Assembly: GCF_001281025.1 (NCBI RefSeq)
Contig: NZ_CP012646.1
Location: 401,001 to 465,000 of the forward strand
Length of the DNA stretch: 64,000 nt
Source: Streptococcus mitis
Lineage (GTDB): Bacteria; Bacillota; Bacilli; Lactobacillales; Streptococcaceae
Direction: 5' to 3'
Below, piece by piece: positions 9,833-19,073 of the stretch (the first letter of the stretch is position 1; each line of letters starts with the position of its first letter). The notes below the pieces were generated by a model. The model searched no databases and was not told the DNA's origin. It saw only the letters and a list, made by a program, of their open reading frames with translations. The translations under genes and the position numbers were made by a program.

Positions 9833-10468
9833 TTACACTAAATTTACAGGAACTTCAACTTCTCGTAAACCTTGATCAGTTAAAGTAACTTTTCCATTAA
9901 AAAACTCCACCAGTGCAGCTTTAATATTTTCTTTTTCTTCTTTATCAACATAAATCATCGTATCGACTTGATCTGTAAAGTTTGTATCCAGTTCCATGAG
10001 ATTATGTTCTTTAAGGAAGTTACTGTACTCTTGATACTGAGCGTAAGACATTTGAATAGCAATGCCCGCCTGTTCCTTTATTTCAATGATGCCAATTTCT
10101 TTGACGGCTAAGGCAACACTGCCGGCGTAAGCACGAATCAGTCCTCCAGCGCCTAGTTTTATACCACCAAAGTAGCGTGTCACGACCACACAGACATTGG
10201 TGAGGTTGTGATTTTCTAGTACCCCAAGCATGGGAACGCCAGCAGTCCCACTGGGCTCACCATCATCACTTGTACGTTTGATTTCACTACGTTCCCCAAT
10301 AATGAAGGCAGAGCAGTTATGCGTAGCTTTGTAGTGTTTTTTTTTGATGGTAGTAATAAAGTCTCGAGCCTCTTCTTCGCTATAAACACGCTTGGCATGA
10401 CAGATAAAGCGTGATTTTTTGATTTCTTCTTGGACTTGACCGTCCTCTTTAATTGTTCTAAATTCCAT
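9833..10468 (-). CDS. yigZ: YigZ/IMPACT family protein
   Basis: 211 residues with the two-domain YigZ layout. The N-terminal UPF0029/IMPACT domain contains SDDGEPSGTAG and VVTRYFGGIKLGAGGL, both hallmark motifs, and a small DUF1949 domain follows from about residue 140. The human relative IMPACT inhibits the GCN2 kinase, but the bacterial role is unclear. It is divergent from comFA across a 56-bp gap. No Shine-Dalgarno sequence precedes the ATG, and a TACAAT box ends six bases before it, so the mRNA may be leaderless. Confidence 0.9.
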   Translation of the reverse strand: MEFRTIKEDGQVQEEIKKSRFICHAKRVYSEEEARDFITTIKKKHYKATHNCSAFIIGERSEIKRTSDDGEPSGTAGVPMLGVLENHNLTNVCVVVTRYFGGIKLGAGGLIRAYAGSVALAVKEIGIIEIKEQAGIAIQMSYAQYQEYSNFLKEHNLMELDTNFTDQVDTMIYVDKEEKENIKAALVEFFNGKVTLTDQGLREVEVPVNLV

Positions 10469-10474
10469 GATTTA

Positions 10475-10480
10475 ATTGTA
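10475..10480 (-). promoter_or_regulatory. Candidate -10 of yigZ (possible leaderless mRNA)
   Basis: TACAAT on the minus strand ends six bases before the yigZ ATG, so a transcript starting at the usual distance would begin at or next to the start codon. No clear -35 is seen. Confidence 0.45.
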
Positions 10481-10509
10481 CTAAAAAATCATCTAAAGCG
10501 CTAGGTTTT

Positions 10510-10517
10510 TACGAATA
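10510..10517 (+). promoter_or_regulatory. Combox (SigX/ComX promoter) of comFA-comFC
   Basis: Exact TACGAATA preceded by a T run, ending 7 bp before the comFA ATG. This is the consensus late-competence promoter element of streptococci. Confidence 0.85.
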
Positions 10518-10524
10518 AAGAAGT

Positions 10525-11823
10525 ATGAAAGTAAATCCAAATTATCTCGGTCGTTTGTTTACTGAGAATGAATTAACAAAAGAGGAACGTCAGTTGGCGG
10601 AGAAACTTCCAGCAATGAGAAAGGAGAAAGGGAAACTTTTCTGTCAACGTTGTGATAGTGCTATTTTAGATGAATGGTATTTGCCCATCGGTGCTTATTA
10701 TTGTAGGGAGTGTTTACTGATGAAGCGAGTCAGGAGTGATCAAGCTTTATACTATTTTCCGCAGGAGGATTTTGCGAAGCAAGATATTCTCAAATGGCGC
10801 GGTCAATTAACTCCTTTTCAAGAGAAGGTGTCAGAGGGACTAATTCAAGCTGTAGACAAGCAGGAACCAACCTTGGTTCACGCTGTAACAGGAGCTGGAA
10901 AGACAGAAATGATTTATCAAGTAGTAGCTAAAGTGATCAATGCGGGTGGTGCAGTATGCTTGGCTAGTCCTCGCATAGATGTTTGTTTGGAGCTGTACAA
11001 GCGCCTGCAAGATGATTTTGCTTGCGAGATATCTTTACTACACGGAGAATCAGAGCCGTATTTTCGAACACCACTAGTTGTTGCGACGACCCATCAGTTA
11101 TTGAAGTTTTATCAAGCTTTTGATTTGCTGATAGTGGATGAAGTAGATGCCTTTCCTTATGTTGACAATCCCAAGCTTTACCATGCTGTCAAGAATAGTG
11201 TAAAGGAGAATGGACTGAGAATCTTTTTAACAGCGACTTCGACTGATGAGTTAGATAGAAAGGTTCGCATAGGAGAACTAAAACGATTGAGTTTGCCAAG
11301 ACGATTTCATGGAAATCCGTTGATTATTCCTAAACCTGTCTGGTTATCCGATTTTAATCACTGTTTAGAGAAAAATCGGTTGTCACCAAAGTTAAAGTCC
11401 TATATTGAGAAGCAGAGAAAGACAGCTTATCCGTTACTCATTTTTGCTTCAGAAATTAAGAAAGGGGAGCAGTTAAAAGAAATCTTACAGGAGCAATTTC
11501 CAAATGAGAAAATTGGCTTTGTATCTTCTGTAACAGAAGATAGATTAGAACAGGTACAAGCTTTTCGAGATGGAGAACTGACAATACTTATCAGTACGAC
11601 AATATTGGAGCGTGGAGTTACCTTCCCTTGTGTGGATGTTTTTGTAGTAGAGGCCAATCATCGTCTTTTTACCAAGTCTAGTTTAATACAGATTGGAGGA
11701 CGTGTCGGTCGGAGTATGGACAGACCGACAGGAGATTTGCTTTTCTTCCATGATGGGTTAAATACTTCAATCAAGAAGGCAATTAAGGAAATTCAGCAGA
11801 TGAATAAGGAAGCGGGTCTATGA
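10525..11823 (+). CDS. comFA: ComFA, DEAD-box ATPase for DNA uptake
   Basis: Late-competence helicase-like ATPase of 432 residues that helps pull single-stranded DNA across the membrane through ComEC. The N-terminus has a four-cysteine zinc site (C40, C43, C60, C63). Walker A is TGAGKT (122-127), the Walker B box is DEVD (205-208), and a C-terminal helicase domain ends with an arginine-finger region containing GGRVGRS. It is preceded by a combox and only a weak ribosome site, and its stop overlaps comFC (ATGA). Confidence 0.95.
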   Translation: MKVNPNYLGRLFTENELTKEERQLAEKLPAMRKEKGKLFCQRCDSAILDEWYLPIGAYYCRECLLMKRVRSDQALYYFPQEDFAKQDILKWRGQLTPFQEKVSEGLIQAVDKQEPTLVHAVTGAGKTEMIYQVVAKVINAGGAVCLASPRIDVCLELYKRLQDDFACEISLLHGESEPYFRTPLVVATTHQLLKFYQAFDLLIVDEVDAFPYVDNPKLYHAVKNSVKENGLRIFLTATSTDELDRKVRIGELKRLSLPRRFHGNPLIIPKPVWLSDFNHCLEKNRLSPKLKSYIEKQRKTAYPLLIFASEIKKGEQLKEILQEQFPNEKIGFVSSVTEDRLEQVQAFRDGELTILISTTILERGVTFPCVDVFVVEANHRLFTKSSLIQIGGRVGRSMDRPTGDLLFFHDGLNTSIKKAIKEIQQMNKEAGL

Positions 11824-12482
11824 GGTGCTTATTGTGCGGGCAGACTATGAAGGCTGTTTTAACTTTTAGTAGTCTCTTACTTCTGAGGAATGATGTCTCA
11901 TGTCTTTGTTTAGATTGTGATTCTACTTTTGAGAAAATTGGAGAAGAGTACTGTCCAAACTGTATGAAAACAGGATTGTCAACAAAGTGTCAAGATTGTC
12001 AATTTTGGTGTAAAGAAGGAATTGAAGTCAGTCATAGAGGGATTTTTACTTACAATCAAGCTATGAAGGATTTTTTCAGTCGGTATAAGTTTGATGGAGA
12101 CTTCCTTTTAAGAAAAGTTTTTGCTTCATTTTTAAGTGAGGAGTTGAAAAAGTACAAAGAGTATCAATTTGTCGTAATTCCCCTAAGTCCTGAAAGATTA
12201 CTTGAGAGGGGATTTAACCAGGTTGAAGGTTTAGTTGAAGCAGCAGGGTTCTCTTTTCAAGACTTACTAGAGAAGAGAGAAGAGCGGGCCAGTTCTTCTA
12301 AAAATCGTTCAGAACGCTTGGGGACAGAACTTCCTTTCTTTATTAAAAGGGGAGTCACTATTCCTAAAAAAATCCTACTTATAGATGACATTTACACTAC
12401 TGGAACAACTATAAATCGTGTGAAGAAACTGTTGGAAGAGGCTGGTGCTGAAGATGTAAAAACATTTTCCCTTGTAAGATGA
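11820..12482 (+). CDS. comFC: ComFC, phosphoribosyltransferase-like competence protein
   Basis: 220-residue partner of ComFA required for transformation. An N-terminal double zinc finger (CxxC pairs at C3/C6, a CLDC pair and a CPNC/CQDC cluster) precedes a type I phosphoribosyltransferase fold with the PRPP loop DDIYTTGTT near residue 190. Translation is coupled to comFA by the ATGA overlap, and the whole unit is under the combox upstream of comFA. The catalytic role of the PRT domain is not established. Confidence 0.93.
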   Translation: MRCLLCGQTMKAVLTFSSLLLLRNDVSCLCLDCDSTFEKIGEEYCPNCMKTGLSTKCQDCQFWCKEGIEVSHRGIFTYNQAMKDFFSRYKFDGDFLLRKVFASFLSEELKKYKEYQFVVIPLSPERLLERGFNQVEGLVEAAGFSFQDLLEKREERASSSKNRSERLGTELPFFIKRGVTIPKKILLIDDIYTTGTTINRVKKLLEEAGAEDVKTFSLVR

Positions 12483-12491
12483 GGAAAAAAT

Positions 12492-12520
12492 TTGCAAAAC
12501 TAAAATGAAAGCGTTATAAT
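12492..12520 (+). promoter_or_regulatory. hpf promoter
   Basis: -35 TTGCAA (12492-12497), 17-bp spacer and perfect -10 TATAAT (12515-12520). Confidence 0.8.
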
Positions 12521-12561
12521 GAAATCAGAAAAACAAAAATGTTTAGAAAGAAGGTACTCAT

Positions 12562-13110
12562 ATGATTAAATATAGTATCCGTGGTGAAAACCTAGAAGTA
12601 ACAGAAGCAATTCGTGATTATGTAGTTTCTAAACTCGAAAAGATCGAAAAGTATTTTCAAGCTGAACAAGAGTTGGATGCTCGAGTTAACTTGAAGGTGT
12701 ATCGTGAAAAAACGGCTAAAGTGGAGGTGACGATTCCGCTTGGCTCAATTACTCTTCGTGCAGAAGATGTGTCTCAAGATATGTATGGTTCAATTGACCT
12801 TGTAACTGATAAAATTGAACGTCAGATTCGTAAAAATAAAACAAAAATCGAGCGTAAAAATAAAAACAAGGTAGCAACTAGTCAATTATTTACAGATGCT
12901 TTGGTGGAAGATACAAATGTTGTCCAATCTAGAGTGGTTCGTTCAAAACAAATTGATTTAAAACCAATGGATTTGGAAGAAGCTATTCTACAGATGGATT
13001 TGTTGGGACATGATTTTTTTATCTATGTGGATGTTGAAGATCAGACAACCAATGTGATTTATCGTCGTGAGGATGGCGAAATTGGTTTGTTAGAAGTTAA
13101 AGAATCTTAA
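12562..13110 (+). CDS. hpf: Long-form ribosome hibernation promoting factor
   Basis: 182-residue long HPF. The N-terminal S30AE domain (residues 1-100) blocks the decoding centre. A variable linker precedes the C-terminal S30AE_C dimerisation domain (about 125-180), which joins two 70S ribosomes into inactive 100S dimers in stationary phase. The GHDFFIYVD segment near residue 150 is typical of the C-terminal domain. It has its own promoter and terminator. The gene commonly follows comF in streptococci. Confidence 0.94.
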   Translation: MIKYSIRGENLEVTEAIRDYVVSKLEKIEKYFQAEQELDARVNLKVYREKTAKVEVTIPLGSITLRAEDVSQDMYGSIDLVTDKIERQIRKNKTKIERKNKNKVATSQLFTDALVEDTNVVQSRVVRSKQIDLKPMDLEEAILQMDLLGHDFFIYVDVEDQTTNVIYRREDGEIGLLEVKES

Positions 13111-13124
13111 TTTCAATATGTGTA

Positions 13125-13157
13125 AAGGAAGGTTTACTGAATTGTAAACCTCCTTTT
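13125..13157 (+). terminator. Terminator of hpf
   Basis: Stem GGTTTAC/GTAAACC extended by GGA/TCC pairing and followed by TTTTT. Confidence 0.8.
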
Positions 13158-13217
13158 TCTTATAATTGATAGAATTACTGATTACACCTTTAAAAAGTCG
13201 CTTTTTGGTGGTTATTA

Positions 13218-13226
13218 TGGTATAAT
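13218..13226 (+). promoter_or_regulatory. gdpP extended -10 promoter
   Basis: TGgTATAAT at 13218-13226, 20 bp before the chosen start. Because it covers the first in-frame ATG (13225), that ATG cannot be the translation start. Confidence 0.7.
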
Positions 13227-13245
13227 GGGTGCCAAGAGGTTTGGA

Positions 13246-15219
13246 ATGAAAAAATTTTATGTAAGTCCTATTTTCCCCTTAATATTAGGAATAGTGGCGT
13301 TCGGAGTGCTATCTGTGCAACTTGTTTTTGTAACGAATACACTGGTAACGCTATTTCTTTTGCTACTTATTTTGGGTTCATATAGTTTATTATTCATCCA
13401 TCAGAGAGACTACTACTCAAAGAGTGAAGTAGAACAAATCCAGTATGTAAACCACCAAGCTGAAGAAAGTTTGACAACCTTGTTAGAACAGATGCCTGTC
13501 GGAGTTATTAAATTAGACTTGTCGTCAGGTGAAGTTGAATGGTTTAATCCTTATGCTGAATTGATTTTGACTAATGAAGTGGGCGAGATTGATGTTGCAT
13601 TAATTCAAACAATTATCAAGGCATCGGTAGGAAATCCAGGTTCTTATGCTACCTTGGGTGAGACCCGCTATTCGGTTCATATGGACAAGGTGTCTGGAGT
13701 TCTTTACTTCTTTGATGTGTCTGGAGAATACGAAGCGACTGTTGAGTTAGTAACGAGTCGACCTGTGATTGGGGTCGTTTCCGTTGACAACTATGATGAT
13801 TTAGAAGATGAAACATCGGAGTCTGATATCAGTCATATCAATAGTTTTGTAGCCAATTTTGTTTCAGAATTTGCTGGTAAACATGCCATGTTCTCCCGTC
13901 GAGTAAGTATGGATCGCTTTTATCTATTTACGGACTACACGGTGCTTGAGGGATTGATGAACGATAAATTTTCTGTTATTGATTCTTTCAGAGAAGAGTC
14001 GAAACAGAGACAGTTGCCATTGACCTTAAGTATGGGCTTTTCTTATGGTGATGGAAATCATGATGAGATAGGGAAAGTTGCATTGCTCAACTTAAACTTG
14101 GCTGAAGTACGTGGTGGCGACCAGGTGGTTGTCAAGGAGAATGACGAAACGAAAAATCCCGTTTATTTTGGTGGTGGATCTGCGGCGTCAATCAAGCGTA
14201 CAAGGACACGTACGCGCGCTATGATGACAGCTATTTCAGATAAAATTAGAAGTGTAGATCAGGTTTTTGTAGTTGGTCACAAAAATCTTGATATGGATGC
14301 TTTGGGTTCTGCTGTAGGTATGCAGTTATTTGCTAGTAATGTGACAGAAAATAGTTATGCTCTTTATGATGAAAATCAGATGTCTCCGGATATTGAACGA
14401 GCTGTTTCATTCTTAGAAAAAGAAGGAGTTACGAAGTTGTTGTCTGTTAAGGATGCAATGGGGATGGTGACCAATCGTTCTTTGTTGATTCTTGTAGACC
14501 ATTCAAAGACAGCCTTAACTTTATCAAAAGCTTTTTATGATTTATTTACCCAAACCATCGTCATCGACCACCACAGACGGGATCAGGATTTTCCAGATAA
14601 TGCGGTTATTACTTATATCGAAAGTGGTGCAAGTAGTGCCAGTGAGTTGGTAACGGAATTGATTCAGTTCCAGAATTCTAAGAAAAATCGTTTGAGTCGT
14701 ATGCAAGCAAGTGTCTTGATGGCTGGTATGATGTTGGATACTAAAAATTTCACCTCACGAGTGACTAGTCGGACATTTGATGTTGCTAGCTATCTCAGAA
14801 CGAGAGGAAGTGATAGTATTGCTATCCAAGAAATTGCTGCGACAGATTTTGAAGAATATCGTGAGGTCAATGAACTGATTTTACAGGGGCGTAAATTAGG
14901 TTCAGATGTACTAATAGCAGAGGCTAAGGACTCGAAATGCTATGATACAGTTGTTATTAGTAAGGCAGCAGATGCCATGTTAGCTATGTCAGGTATTGAA
15001 GCGAGTTTTGTTCTTGCGAAGAATACACAAGGATTTATCTCTATCTCAGCTCGCAGTCGTAGTAAGCTGAATGTACAACGGATTATGGAAGAGCTGGGAG
15101 GTGGAGGCCACTTTAATTTGGCAGCAGCTCAAATTAAGGATTCAACCTTGTCAGAAGCAGGGGAAAAACTGACAGAAATTGTATTAAATGAAATAAAGGA
15201 AAAGGAGAAAGAAGAATGA
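13246..15219 (+). CDS. gdpP: Cyclic-di-AMP phosphodiesterase GdpP (Pde1)
   Basis: 657-residue membrane enzyme that hydrolyses c-di-AMP to pApA and so affects potassium balance, beta-lactam tolerance and competence. Two N-terminal membrane helices, a PAS-like domain (about 70-140) and a degenerate GGDEF domain (only RGGDQ remains) precede the DHH phosphoesterase domain. Metal ligands visible are H345, D349, D351 and D441-H442-H443. The DHHA1 motif [10 protein letters not shown] is near the C-terminus. I chose ATG 13246 because it follows an AGAGG site and lies downstream of the -10 box. It overlaps rplI by 4 bases. Confidence 0.95.
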   Translation: MKKFYVSPIFPLILGIVAFGVLSVQLVFVTNTLVTLFLLLLILGSYSLLFIHQRDYYSKSEVEQIQYVNHQAEESLTTLLEQMPVGVIKLDLSSGEVEWFNPYAELILTNEVGEIDVALIQTIIKASVGNPGSYATLGETRYSVHMDKVSGVLYFFDVSGEYEATVELVTSRPVIGVVSVDNYDDLEDETSESDISHINSFVANFVSEFAGKHAMFSRRVSMDRFYLFTDYTVLEGLMNDKFSVIDSFREESKQRQLPLTLSMGFSYGDGNHDEIGKVALLNLNLAEVRGGDQVVVKENDETKNPVYFGGGSAASIKRTRTRTRAMMTAISDKIRSVDQVFVVGHKNLDMDALGSAVGMQLFASNVTENSYALYDENQMSPDIERAVSFLEKEGVTKLLSVKDAMGMVTNRSLLILVDHSKTALTLSKAFYDLFTQTIVIDHHRRDQDFPDNAVITYIESGASSASELVTELIQFQNSKKNRLSRMQASVLMAGMMLDTKNFTSRVTSRTFDVASYLRTRGSDSIAIQEIAATDFEEYREVNELILQGRKLGSDVLIAEAKDSKCYDTVVISKAADAMLAMSGIEASFVLAKNTQGFISISARSRSKLNVQRIMEELGGGGHFNLAAAQIKDSTLSEAGEKLTEIVLNEIKEKEKEE

Positions 15220-15668
15220 AAGTAATCTTTTTAGCAGATGTTAAAGGAAAAGGTAAAAAAGGCGAAATTAAGGAAGTACCAACAGGGTATGCGCAAAACT
15301 TTCTTATCAAAAAGAGTCTAGCCAAAGAAGCGACTGCTCAAGCTGTAGGTGAACTTCGTGGTAAACAAAAATCTGAAGAAAAAGCTCATGCTGAGATGAT
15401 TGCAGAAGCAAAAGCAATTAAAGCTCAACTAGAAGCAGAGGAAACTATTGTAGAATTTGTTGAAAAAGTTGGTCCAGATGGTCGTACCTTTGGTTCCATT
15501 ACCAATAAGAAAATTGCAGAAGAATTGCAAAAGCAATTTGGAATTAAGATTGATAAACGTCATATCCAAGTACAAGCTCCGATTCGAGCAGTTGGTTTGA
15601 TTGATGTACCAGTGAAAATCTATCAAGATATTACAAGTGTAATCAATCTTCGTGTGAAAGAAGGGTAA
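15216..15668 (+). CDS. rplI: 50S ribosomal protein L9
   Basis: 150-residue L9. The N-terminal domain begins [16 protein letters not shown], the conserved rRNA-binding start, followed by the long connecting helix (about 41-75) and the C-terminal domain with the FGSIT motif. The gene is coupled to gdpP by an ATGA overlap and followed 43 bp later by dnaB, the classic Firmicutes order gdpP-rplI-dnaB. Confidence 0.97.
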   Translation: MKVIFLADVKGKGKKGEIKEVPTGYAQNFLIKKSLAKEATAQAVGELRGKQKSEEKAHAEMIAEAKAIKAQLEAEETIVEFVEKVGPDGRTFGSITNKKIAEELQKQFGIKIDKRHIQVQAPIRAVGLIDVPVKIYQDITSVINLRVKEG

Positions 15669-15711
15669 ATTTACACTTTCTTGACAAGATTGTAAAAGGA
15701 AGGGAAGTCTG

Positions 15712-17064
15712 ATGGCAGAAGTAGAAGAGTTACGAGTACAACCTCAAGATATCTTAGCTGAGCAATCCGTTTTAGGGGCTATCTTTATTGACGAGAGTAA
15801 GCTTGTTTTTGTGCGAGAATATATTGAGTCTAGGGACTTTTTTAAGTATGCCCATCGTTTGATTTTCCAAGCTATGGTCGACTTATCCGATCGTGGCGAT
15901 GCTATAGATGCAACAACGGTTCGTACCATTCTTGATAATCAAGGTGATTTACAGAATATTGGTGGCCTGTCTTACTTGGTTGAGATTGTCAATTCTGTGC
16001 CAACTTCTGCTAATGCGGAGTATTATGCTAAGATTGTTGCAGAGAAGGCCATGCTACGTCGATTAATCTCCAAGTTGACAGAGTCTGTCAATCAAGCTTA
16101 CGAGGCTTCGCAACCAGCTGATGAAATCATTGCTCAGGCAGAAAAAGGCCTGATTGATGTCAGCGAAAATGCAAATCGAAGTGGATTTAAGAACATTCGA
16201 GATGTGTTGAATATCAACTTCGGAAATCTGGAAGCTCGCTCGCAACAAACGACCGATATTACAGGTATTGCGACAGGCTATCGTGACTTGGATCATATGA
16301 CGACTGGACTTCATGAGGAGGAGTTGATTATCCTAGCAGCCCGTCCAGCTGTTGGTAAGACAGCCTTTGCCTTGAATATTGCTCAGAATATTGGGACTAA
16401 GTTGGACAAAACAGTTGCTATTTTTTCACTGGAAATGGGTGCGGAAAGTCTAGTGGACCGTATGTTAGCGGCAGAAGGTTTGGTAGAATCGCATTCTATC
16501 CGTACGGGTCAATTGACTGATGAGGAGTGGCAAAAATATACCATTGCTCAAGGAAATCTAGCTAATGCAAGTATCTATATCGATGATACGCCAGGGATTC
16601 GGATTACAGAGATTCGTTCTCGTTCTCGTAAACTGGCTCAAGAAACTGGAAATCTTGGCTTGATTTTAATAGACTATTTGCAGCTTATCACGGGAACTGG
16701 TCGGGAAAATCGTCAACAAGAGGTTTCAGAAATTTCACGTCAGTTGAAAATTTTAGCTAAGGAACTGAAGGTTCCAGTAATCGCTCTAAGTCAGCTTTCT
16801 CGTGGTGTAGAACAACGTCAGGATAAGAGACCGGTCTTGTCTGATATTCGTGAATCTGGGTCTATTGAGCAGGACGCTGATATTGTAGCCTTTCTTTATC
16901 GCGACGATTACTATGAGCGTGGTGGTGAAGAAGAGGAAGGAATGCCGAATAATAAGGTAGAAGTTATTATCGAGAAAAACCGTAGTGGAGCTCGTGGAAC
17001 GGTGGAATTAATTTTCCAAAAAGAATACAATAAATTTTCAAGTATCTCAAAGAGGGAGGCATAA
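15712..17064 (+). CDS. dnaB: Replicative DNA helicase DnaB (DnaC in Bacillus naming)
   Basis: 450-residue hexameric replication-fork helicase. The N-terminal primase-binding domain (about 15-115), a linker, and the RecA-like C-terminal ATPase are present. Walker A is ARPAVGKT at 210-217, Walker B falls in LILIDYLQL, and the helicase arginine-finger segment includes EKNRSGARGTV. An AAAGGAAGGGAAG ribosome site precedes the ATG. Its stop lies one base before veg. Confidence 0.96.
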   Translation: MAEVEELRVQPQDILAEQSVLGAIFIDESKLVFVREYIESRDFFKYAHRLIFQAMVDLSDRGDAIDATTVRTILDNQGDLQNIGGLSYLVEIVNSVPTSANAEYYAKIVAEKAMLRRLISKLTESVNQAYEASQPADEIIAQAEKGLIDVSENANRSGFKNIRDVLNINFGNLEARSQQTTDITGIATGYRDLDHMTTGLHEEELIILAARPAVGKTAFALNIAQNIGTKLDKTVAIFSLEMGAESLVDRMLAAEGLVESHSIRTGQLTDEEWQKYTIAQGNLANASIYIDDTPGIRITEIRSRSRKLAQETGNLGLILIDYLQLITGTGRENRQQEVSEISRQLKILAKELKVPVIALSQLSRGVEQRQDKRPVLSDIRESGSIEQDADIVAFLYRDDYYERGGEEEEGMPNNKVEVIIEKNRSGARGTVELIFQKEYNKFSSISKREA

Positions 17065-17065
17065 G

Positions 17066-17332
17066 ATGTCAGATGCATTTACAGATGTAGCCAAGATGAA
17101 AAAAATCAAAGAAGAAATCAAGGCACATGAGGGTCAAGTCGTAGAAATGACTTTGGAGAATGGTCGTAAGCGCCAAAAAAATAGATTGGGTAAGCTAATT
17201 GAGGTTTATCCATCCCTATTTATCGTTGAATTTGGAAACGTTGAAGGAGATAAACAAGCTAATGTTTACGTTGAATCCTTTACTTACTCAGATATCCTTA
17301 CAGAAAAGAATTTGATTCATTATCTTGACTAA
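17066..17332 (+). CDS. veg: Veg family protein (DUF1021)
   Basis: 88-residue basic protein with a small beta-barrel fold, matching the Veg family (for example ENGRKRQKNRLGKLIEVYPS). In Bacillus subtilis Veg stimulates biofilm gene expression, but the streptococcal role is not established. It starts one base after the dnaB stop with a GGGAGGC ribosome site, so it is co-transcribed with the replication genes. Confidence 0.88.
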   Translation: MSDAFTDVAKMKKIKEEIKAHEGQVVEMTLENGRKRQKNRLGKLIEVYPSLFIVEFGNVEGDKQANVYVESFTYSDILTEKNLIHYLD

Positions 17333-17360
17333 AGTGAGAAATTTTCTCACTTTTTCTTTT
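17333..17360 (+). terminator. Terminator after veg
   Basis: Perfect stem GTGAGAAA/TTTCTCAC followed by a long T-rich tract. Confidence 0.85.
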
Positions 17361-17364
17361 TTTC

Positions 17365-17372
17365 TCCGAATA
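17365..17372 (+). promoter_or_regulatory. Combox of cbpD
   Basis: TCCGAATA, a one-base variant of TACGAATA, preceded by a long T-rich stretch and about 50 bp before cbpD. CbpD is a known late-competence gene. Confidence 0.75.
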
Positions 17373-17421
17373 GTTTAAGTGAAGGTAATCTTCGATTTAT
17401 ATTATTTTTCAAGGAGGAAGA

Positions 17422-18531
17422 ATGAAAATTTCACCATTTAAAGTAGCAGAGACAAGATTTTCTTTCAGAAAATCAGCTAAAAAGGTTGTTCCCTTTTTAG
17501 TAGTAGGATTGATGTTAGCAGCGGGTAATAGTGTATATGCCTATTCCGGAGGAAATGGATCGATTGCGCGTGGGGATGATTATCCTGCTCATTATAAAAA
17601 TGGGAGCCAGGAGATTGATAAGTGGCGCATGTATTCTCGTCAGTGTACTTCTTTTGCAGCCTTTCGTTTGAGTAATGTCAATGGTTTTGAGATTCCGGCT
17701 GCTTATGGGAATGCGAATGAATGGGGCTATCGTGCTCGTCGTGAAGGTTATCGTGTCGATAATACACCAACGATTGGCTCTATTGCTTGGTCTACTGCAG
17801 GAACTTATGGTCATGTTGCTTGGGTGTCAAATGTAATAGGAGATGAGATTGAGATTGAAGAATACAATTATGGAATAAGGGAATCTTACAACAAGCGCAT
17901 CGTGAAGGCAAATACTATGACGGGGTTTATTCATTTTAAAGATTTAGCTGGTGGCAGTGTTGGGAATAGTCAATCCTCAGCTTCAACAGGAGGAACACAT
18001 TATTTTAAGACTAAGGCTGCTATCAAAAATCAGCCTCTAGCTAGCGCAACTGCGATTGATTACTATTATCCTGGGGAGAATGTTCATTATGATCAAATTC
18101 TCGAAAAAGATGGATACAAGTGGTTGAGTTATACGGCTTATAACGGAAGTCGTCGCTATATCCAGCTAGAGGGAGTAACCTCTTCACAGAATCAATCAGG
18201 GAATAGTTCTAACTATGGATCCAATAATGGATTGACTATTGGTTGGAAGAAAATAAATGGTAGTTGGTATCATTTCAAATCAAATGGGTCTAAATCAACG
18301 GGTTGGCTGAAAGACGGATCTAGTTGGTATTATTTGAAATCATCTGGTGAAATGCAGACAGGCTGGTTAAAGGAAAATGGTCTGTGGTATTATTTAGATA
18401 GTTCAGGGGCAATGAAAACGGGGTGGTATCAAGTCTCTGGTAAGTGGTATTATTCTTACTCTTCAGGCGCCTTAGCTGTCAATACGACAGTGGATGGCTA
18501 CAGAGTAAATAGTGATGGAGTACGAGTATAG
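17422..18531 (+). CDS. cbpD: Choline-binding murein hydrolase CbpD (competence fratricide lysin)
   Basis: Secreted 369-residue lysin that attacks non-competent sister cells during transformation. The signal peptide ends after SVYA at residue 40. The CHAP domain (about 45-170) has Cys75 and His131. One SH3b-like domain (about 190-255) is followed by about four choline-binding repeats (GW...WYY units, about 270-369). The remembered pneumococcal protein is about 448 residues with two SH3b domains, so this allele appears to lack one. It is preceded by a GGAGGAAG ribosome site and a combox. Confidence 0.92.
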   Translation: MKISPFKVAETRFSFRKSAKKVVPFLVVGLMLAAGNSVYAYSGGNGSIARGDDYPAHYKNGSQEIDKWRMYSRQCTSFAAFRLSNVNGFEIPAAYGNANEWGYRARREGYRVDNTPTIGSIAWSTAGTYGHVAWVSNVIGDEIEIEEYNYGIRESYNKRIVKANTMTGFIHFKDLAGGSVGNSQSSASTGGTHYFKTKAAIKNQPLASATAIDYYYPGENVHYDQILEKDGYKWLSYTAYNGSRRYIQLEGVTSSQNQSGNSSNYGSNNGLTIGWKKINGSWYHFKSNGSKSTGWLKDGSSWYYLKSSGEMQTGWLKENGLWYYLDSSGAMKTGWYQVSGKWYYSYSSGALAVNTTVDGYRVNSDGVRV

Positions 18532-18537
18532 AAAATG

Positions 18538-18565
18538 GGAGTAGGAAAATTTCCTACTCTTTTCT
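18538..18565 (+). terminator. Terminator of cbpD
   Basis: Stem GAGTAGGAAA/TTTCCTACTC with almost no loop, followed by TTTTCT. Confidence 0.8.
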
Positions 18566-18578
18566 GTAAGCAGTTTCC

Positions 18579-18606
18579 TTGACATTTTTTTGTTTTACGC
18601 TATCAT
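18579..18606 (+). promoter_or_regulatory. Promoter of the thiamine-precursor transport operon
   Basis: TTGACA (18579-18584), 16-bp spacer and TATCAT (18601-18606), directly upstream of the riboswitch. Confidence 0.6.
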
Positions 18607-18616
18607 ATGTCCATAT

Positions 18617-18705
<89 letters not shown>

Positions 18706-18718
18706 TAGTCTATTATTG

Positions 18719-18747
18719 ACCTTTTCCATATATGGTAAAGGTTTTTC
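18719..18747 (+). terminator. Terminator of the TPP riboswitch expression platform
   Basis: ACCTTT-t-CCATA/TATGG-t-AAAGGT hairpin followed by TTTTC, 14 bases downstream of the aptamer. An in-frame ATG (18732) lies in this stem and is not a plausible start. Confidence 0.85.
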
Positions 18748-18782
18748 TTGTTGTCAAAGGAAAACGAGAAGAGGAGGTTCTT

Positions 18783-19073
18783 ATGAAAGCAAGCATTGCC
18801 TTGCAAGTTTTACCCCTATCACAGGGAATTGATCGGATTGCTGTTATCGATCAAGTCATTGCTTATCTGAAAGCTCAAGAAGTGACTATGGTGGTGACAC
18901 CATTTGAAACGGTCTTGGAAGGGGAGTTTGATGAGCTTATGCGCATTCTCAAAGAAGCGCTAGAGGTGGCAGGGCAGGAGGCAGATAATGTCTTTGCTAA
19001 TGTCAAAATAAATGTAGGAGAGATTTTAAGTATTGATGAGAAACTTGAAAAGTATACTGAGACGACACATTAG
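18783..19073 (+). CDS. MTH1187/YkoF-type thiamine-binding protein
   Basis: 96-residue soluble protein of the MTH1187 (DUF77) thiamine-binding family, a ferredoxin-like fold that holds thiamine or its pyrimidine moiety. I chose ATG 18783 because a GAGGAGG ribosome site lies just upstream and the earlier in-frame ATG is inside the riboswitch terminator. As the first gene of the TPP-controlled operon it probably sequesters or delivers the imported ligand, which is inference. Its end overlaps the permease gene by 38 bases. Confidence 0.8.
   Translation: MKASIALQVLPLSQGIDRIAVIDQVIAYLKAQEVTMVVTPFETVLEGEFDELMRILKEALEVAGQEADNVFANVKINVGEILSIDEKLEKYTETTH

Noticed and set aside
18732..18782. Upstream start for the thiamine-binding protein
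   Set aside because: The ATG lies in the stem of the riboswitch terminator; the downstream ATG has a strong ribosome site.
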